Source: CAZPQN01 sp964588795 (GTDB taxonomy: Bacteria; Fidelibacterota; UBA2242). From it: 17,695 nucleotides of DNA. Position numbers and translations under genes: made by a program. This document shows, piece by piece, positions 14,402 to 17,695 of this stretch. A model generated the notes under the pieces. That model did not search any database. It was not told where the DNA came from and saw only the letters and a program-made list of their open reading frames with translations. Position 1 is the first letter of the stretch. Each line of letters begins with the position of its first letter. The stretch spans positions 1 through 17,695 of the forward strand of contig CAZPQN010000044.1 in the NCBI GenBank assembly GCA_964588795.1, given 5' to 3'.

Positions 14402-16735
14402 GTGAGATGGTTATTATTTAATCGATTAGTGAGGAAAAACCTTCAGCACCAGATCAGACTTGTTATTACGCTGTCTGTTTTCCTGCTCCGGGCGGGAATC
14501 CTGGGCGGGCAACAACCGCCACTGCCCGGTTTCCGCGTCCATAAATTCTTTCCGGAGCAGGTGCGCGAGTTTTACTATCCCGCCGATGTCCGCATCCAGA
14601 TCAATGCGCCCCTGACCGATTCCCTGGATAAACGGAAAGAGACGCTCCTGGCGCTGTTTGCCCTGCCTAACGGCAATTCGATTGAGTGGACGATTGGCAA
14701 GGCGCTCGCTCCCGGAGATGACTGGCATTACGACATTCAGCACATTGGCGCCCAGACCCGTTTTCTGCGCCGCGTGTTGCAGGACTGCAATTTGGTTACC
14801 GTATACCTGGAAACCTCCTCGCAAAGCTGGCCGCTCTGGCGTCAGGCGCACACGAACAATTCCGCCCTGATCATCGCCATTGTGGATTCCCTGCGAAATG
14901 TTTTCCGCGACTACAATCCCCAGGTGATTCTGACCGGCCACAGCGGCGGCGGCAGTATGACTTTCGGTTTTTTAAACGGCGTGAGCGTCATTCCCGCGTA
15001 TGTCAAACGCATCGCTTTTTTGGACAGCAATTACGGCTACGATCCGGCGCTGGGACACGGTGATAAAATTTCGGCCTGGCTCCGCGCCAGCGCAACCAAT
15101 TACCTGAGCGTCCTGGCTTATAATGACAGCGTCGCGCTTTACATGGGCGAACCGGTGGTTTCGGCGACGGGCGGAACCTGGTACCGCAGTCACATCATGC
15201 AACGCCGTTTAGCCCAGGATTTCACCTTCACTACGGAACACGATGCGGAGTTTGAGCGCTATTTTGCGCTGAATGGTCGGGTCCAGTTCCGGCTCAAGAC
15301 CAATCCCACCCGCGCCATTCTGCACACCGTCCAGGTCGAGCGCAATGGCTTCATTCAAAGTATCCTCAGCGGAACTCCCCATGAAGGAGTGAACTACACT
15401 TATTACGGTTCGCGGGTGTATAGCGATTATATCGAGGGCATTCCCCCGCTGAAACCCAGTGGTTTTGGCGTTAAGCCCGGAAACGCCACGACGCTCTCGT
15501 TGGCGATTCCTGCGGACCCCAATGTTGCCGGTTATTTCGCCTACCTCAGTCGCGACGGATTGACTTTTTATGATACGGTGACCCTTGCACCCGCCAATCC
15601 GGTGATTCCCAACCTGCAGACGGACTCACTCTACTTCGTGAAGATTCAGGGTTATAATCGCTGGGGCACGGCGGAAATCACGGAATTGCTGGCGGGAATT
15701 CCCACGACGCGCCCCGCCACGGTGCTGATCGTGGACGGTTATGATCGGGTGGTAACCTACAACAAGCGCAATTTCATTCGTCAGCACGCCCGCGCTTTTT
15801 TAAATCAGGGGTGCGTTTTCACCACGGCCTCGAATGAAATGGTCGCCACCGACCAGATCGATCTGAATGATTTTGCCGTCGTTGATTTTCTTTTGGGCGA
15901 CGAGCGCAATCTCGATGAAACCTTCAGTCAGGCGGAACAGACGCGCGTCGCCGCGTATCTGAAAAATGGGGGGCGGTTGTTCGTTTCCGGTTCAGAAATT
16001 GTCTGGGACCTGGACAGCGTGGGCGATGATGCGGATGCTCTTTTCTGCCATGACTTCTTAAAGATGCAATATGTCGCCAACGCGCCCAACAGCCAGACCG
16101 GGATTTACTACGAGGTGGAATTCCTGCCGGGGACGTTTTTTACGCCGCAGGCCAATTTCTTTTTTGACAATGGCACGCATGGCACATTCAATGTCAGCAA
16201 ACCAGACGCCGTGCGCGCCGTCAATGGCGGGCGGGAGTTCCTGAAATTTGCCGGTCTGGAGGTCGAAAAAGGAGTCGCCGGCGTCTGCTATACCGGCTTG
16301 TTTCCGGAAGGAACCAGGGAAGGCAAATTGGTGGCTCTGACCTTTCCATTCGAAACGGTATATCCTGATTCCACCCGCCAGCGACTGCTGGCCACGGTGC
16401 TGGACTATTTCGACCGGGCGGTGCGGATTGCGGCGGAGCCGGAACCTGTCGCGGCGCATTTTGCAGTGCAGCTGAGCAATCTTCCCAATCCGTTTAACCA
16501 GCAGACTCTGATTCGCTACACGCTCCCGGAATCGAGTTACGTGACGCTTGCTATTTACGACCTGTTAGGCGCGCTTGTCATGACTATTGTGGCGCAAAAT
16601 CAGGCCGCGGGCGCATACCAGCTGCAATGGAACGGGCGCGACTATGCGGAGCGGGACGTTGCCAGCGGGATCTACTATTTGCATCTGCAGACCGAGCGGG
16701 CGACGGTCAACCGCAAATTGGTTTACCTGCGATAG
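14402..16735 (+). CDS. large secreted hydrolase with FN3-like and FlgD-like C-terminal sorting domain
   Basis: This 777-residue mosaic begins with a basic N-terminus and a hydrophobic signal (about 18-35). Residues 40-345 resemble an alpha/beta hydrolase with elbow GHSGGGS (Ser181), a likely acid Asp208 (FLDSNYG) and His327 (GTPHEGVNY). An FN3-like domain covers about 350-432. Residues 438-675 start TRPATVLIVDGYDR and include LLGDERN and GGRLFVSGSE, a GATase-like fold common in secreted proteins of FCB bacteria. Residues 690-777 (SNLPNPFNQQTLIRY ... WNGRD ... VASGIYYLHL ... RKLVYLR) are a FlgD-Ig-like tail used as a type IX-like sorting signal. The start is GTG 14402, with AGGAG 10 bases upstream; the nearby ATG is out of frame. 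Probable substrate is extracellular polymer, glycan or ester, unresolved. Confidence 0.88.
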   Translation: MRWLLFNRLVRKNLQHQIRLVITLSVFLLRAGILGGQQPPLPGFRVHKFFPEQVREFYYPADVRIQINAPLTDSLDKRKETLLALFALPNGNSIEWTIGKALAPGDDWHYDIQHIGAQTRFLRRVLQDCNLVTVYLETSSQSWPLWRQAHTNNSALIIAIVDSLRNVFRDYNPQVILTGHSGGGSMTFGFLNGVSVIPAYVKRIAFLDSNYGYDPALGHGDKISAWLRASATNYLSVLAYNDSVALYMGEPVVSATGGTWYRSHIMQRRLAQDFTFTTEHDAEFERYFALNGRVQFRLKTNPTRAILHTVQVERNGFIQSILSGTPHEGVNYTYYGSRVYSDYIEGIPPLKPSGFGVKPGNATTLSLAIPADPNVAGYFAYLSRDGLTFYDTVTLAPANPVIPNLQTDSLYFVKIQGYNRWGTAEITELLAGIPTTRPATVLIVDGYDRVVTYNKRNFIRQHARAFLNQGCVFTTASNEMVATDQIDLNDFAVVDFLLGDERNLDETFSQAEQTRVAAYLKNGGRLFVSGSEIVWDLDSVGDDADALFCHDFLKMQYVANAPNSQTGIYYEVEFLPGTFFTPQANFFFDNGTHGTFNVSKPDAVRAVNGGREFLKFAGLEVEKGVAGVCYTGLFPEGTREGKLVALTFPFETVYPDSTRQRLLATVLDYFDRAVRIAAEPEPVAAHFAVQLSNLPNPFNQQTLIRYTLPESSYVTLAIYDLLGALVMTIVAQNQAAGAYQLQWNGRDYAERDVASGIYYLHLQTERATVNRKLVYLR

Positions 16736-16753
16736 GGCCCAGGGCTTGATTTA

Positions 16754-17623
16754 TTAATTGGCGTTCCGGCAGAGGCGAAAGCCGGTGGTCGGATCCTTGA
16801 ACGACGGATGCCGGTGACGATAGGATACCAGACAGTTGTATTCTCCGCCATTGTAACTGCCGCCGCGTAAAATCCGCGCGGTGCCGCTCGCCGCACCGTG
16901 GGGATTGCATTGATAGGCTGAGGTATAAACTTGGTAAAAGTCCCAACAGCGCTCGATGACATTGCCGCTCATGTCGTACAGACCCAGTTCGTTCGGGGCT
17001 TTCAAACCGACGGCGTGCGTCCGCCCGGCGGCATTGCCTGACCACCAGGCCACGGCCTCCAGCTCGTTACTGCCGCTGTAGAGAAAATGCCGGGAACGGT
17101 GACCGCCGCGTGCCGCATATTCCCACTCCGCTTCGGTCGGCAGGCGGTAGCCATTGGCTTTGAAGTTACAGTAGACGGTGTAGCTGAGCGTGTCGCAGTA
17201 ATGCAGTAACTCCGTCGGGGAATAATCGCGCAGAGGCCCGGTCAGTACCCGCCCTTCGTATAAATAACAGGGCGTCCGATTTTCTTGCAGACTTTTCAGA
17301 TTGCAGAAAATGAAAACCTCGATCCAGTCCACACCTTCAACCGGCAGGCTGTCGCCCGTAAAGAAAGCCGGAGCAGTGCCGCCGATCGCCCGCCATAACT
17401 GCTGGGTGACCTCGTATTTGCCGATATAAAAATCGGCTACGTAAACGCTGTGAGCCGGGCGTGCATTGACCGATTCGTCCCCCATGTTAAAGACCCCGCC
17501 TCTGACCAGGACCATCTCGTCGAAAGGATCCGATTCAACATCGGCTTTTTCATCGATGCCACAGCCAAACCACGCTATCGTCGCGCTCAGCACCAGGCAC
17601 CATTTTAACCTGTTATTCGCCAT
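16754..17623 (-). CDS. SUMF1/FGE-fold lipoprotein, probably not a formylglycine-generating enzyme
   Basis: This 289-residue protein begins with a signal ending WFGC (Cys21), a likely though not classical lipidation site. The rest is a formylglycine-generating-enzyme/sulfatase-modifying-factor domain: VRGGVFNMGD (40-49), GKYEVTQQLW (68-77), YRLPTEAEWEYAARGG (159-174), LGLYDMSGNV (213-222), RILRGGSYN (250-258) and GFRLCRN (281-287). By hand alignment, the two copper-binding cysteines of true FGE fall on Arg269 and Ser274, so formylglycine synthesis is unlikely. Many bacterial members have other roles, including the T9SS lipoproteins GldJ and GldK. It faces the large hydrolase gene, with 18 bases between the ends. 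No Shine-Dalgarno is visible before ATG 17623. Its role is unknown. Confidence 0.86.
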   Translation of the reverse strand: MANNRLKWCLVLSATIAWFGCGIDEKADVESDPFDEMVLVRGGVFNMGDESVNARPAHSVYVADFYIGKYEVTQQLWRAIGGTAPAFFTGDSLPVEGVDWIEVFIFCNLKSLQENRTPCYLYEGRVLTGPLRDYSPTELLHYCDTLSYTVYCNFKANGYRLPTEAEWEYAARGGHRSRHFLYSGSNELEAVAWWSGNAAGRTHAVGLKAPNELGLYDMSGNVIERCWDFYQVYTSAYQCNPHGAASGTARILRGGSYNGGEYNCLVSYRHRHPSFKDPTTGFRLCRNAN

Positions 17624-17695
17624 GACGCGGGCAATTTATCAATCGGTGCGCGTAATGCCAGAACAAAGCGCTGAGCGGTTGCCATACCGGTCAGG

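Noticed and set aside
17624..17695. Possible edge genes: a minus-strand tail overlapping the lipoprotein start, or a plus-strand ATG at 17655 open to the end.
   Set aside because: Too short to recognise and both strands are open.

Overview
The window looks like chromosomal DNA of a bacterium from the FCB assemblage (Calditrichota/KSB1-like or a relative). Three things point there: a secreted hydrolase ending in a FlgD-like, type IX-sorting-like tail; two intergenic promoter candidates of the Bacteroidota type (TTG/TTTG, about 19-21 nt, TAnnTTTG); and a DGGGP-synthase-like UbiA enzyme. The taxonomic call is inference. No tRNA, rRNA, CRISPR, insertion sequence or phage gene was recognised.

Layout. 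(1) 81-1421, plus strand: a tight operon of an ECF sigma factor, a short soluble zinc-finger anti-sigma factor and an OsmC-family peroxidase-like protein, which reads as a redox or thiol stress unit. (2) 1402-11978, minus strand: a long run of housekeeping genes. In transcription order these are rpmE (L31), a terminator hairpin, a DUF1385 membrane protein, prfA (RF1), prmC (RF1/RF2 glutamine methyltransferase), a UbiA prenyltransferase, dnaE, dtd and radC. They are followed by an unlabelled HesB/IscA-like gene and a TPR/proline-rich protein. Many junctions are ATGA, TAATG, TGATG or TAAATG, so translation is probably coupled. (3) 12082-13479, minus strand: an exported protein with six SH3-like repeats. 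(4) 13645-16735, plus strand: two exported alpha/beta hydrolases in tandem; the second is a 777-residue mosaic with a FlgD-like tail. (5) 16754-17623, minus strand: a SUMF1-fold lipoprotein without the FGE catalytic cysteines.

The main discovery is at 2859-3149 on the minus strand. The roughly 380-base gap between radC and the TPR gene is not empty. It holds a 96-residue HesB/IscA-like gene whose reading frame is interrupted only by one TGA, at 3048-3050. That TGA sits exactly where relatives carry the first metal-ligand cysteine (a GFG-U-SGPRLGLALEE context), the frame stays open to a C-terminal Cys-Cys, and a stem-loop of bacterial SECIS type (6-bp stem, UGGAA loop) lies 25 nt downstream. 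This is very probably a selenocysteine-containing HesB-like protein that a standard gene caller would miss.

How the genes fit together: RF1 and PrmC are enzyme and substrate; Dtd and L31 belong to translation, DnaE and RadC to replication or repair. The selenoprotein and the sigma/OsmC operon both suggest thiol/selenol redox chemistry, but no direct link between them is visible.
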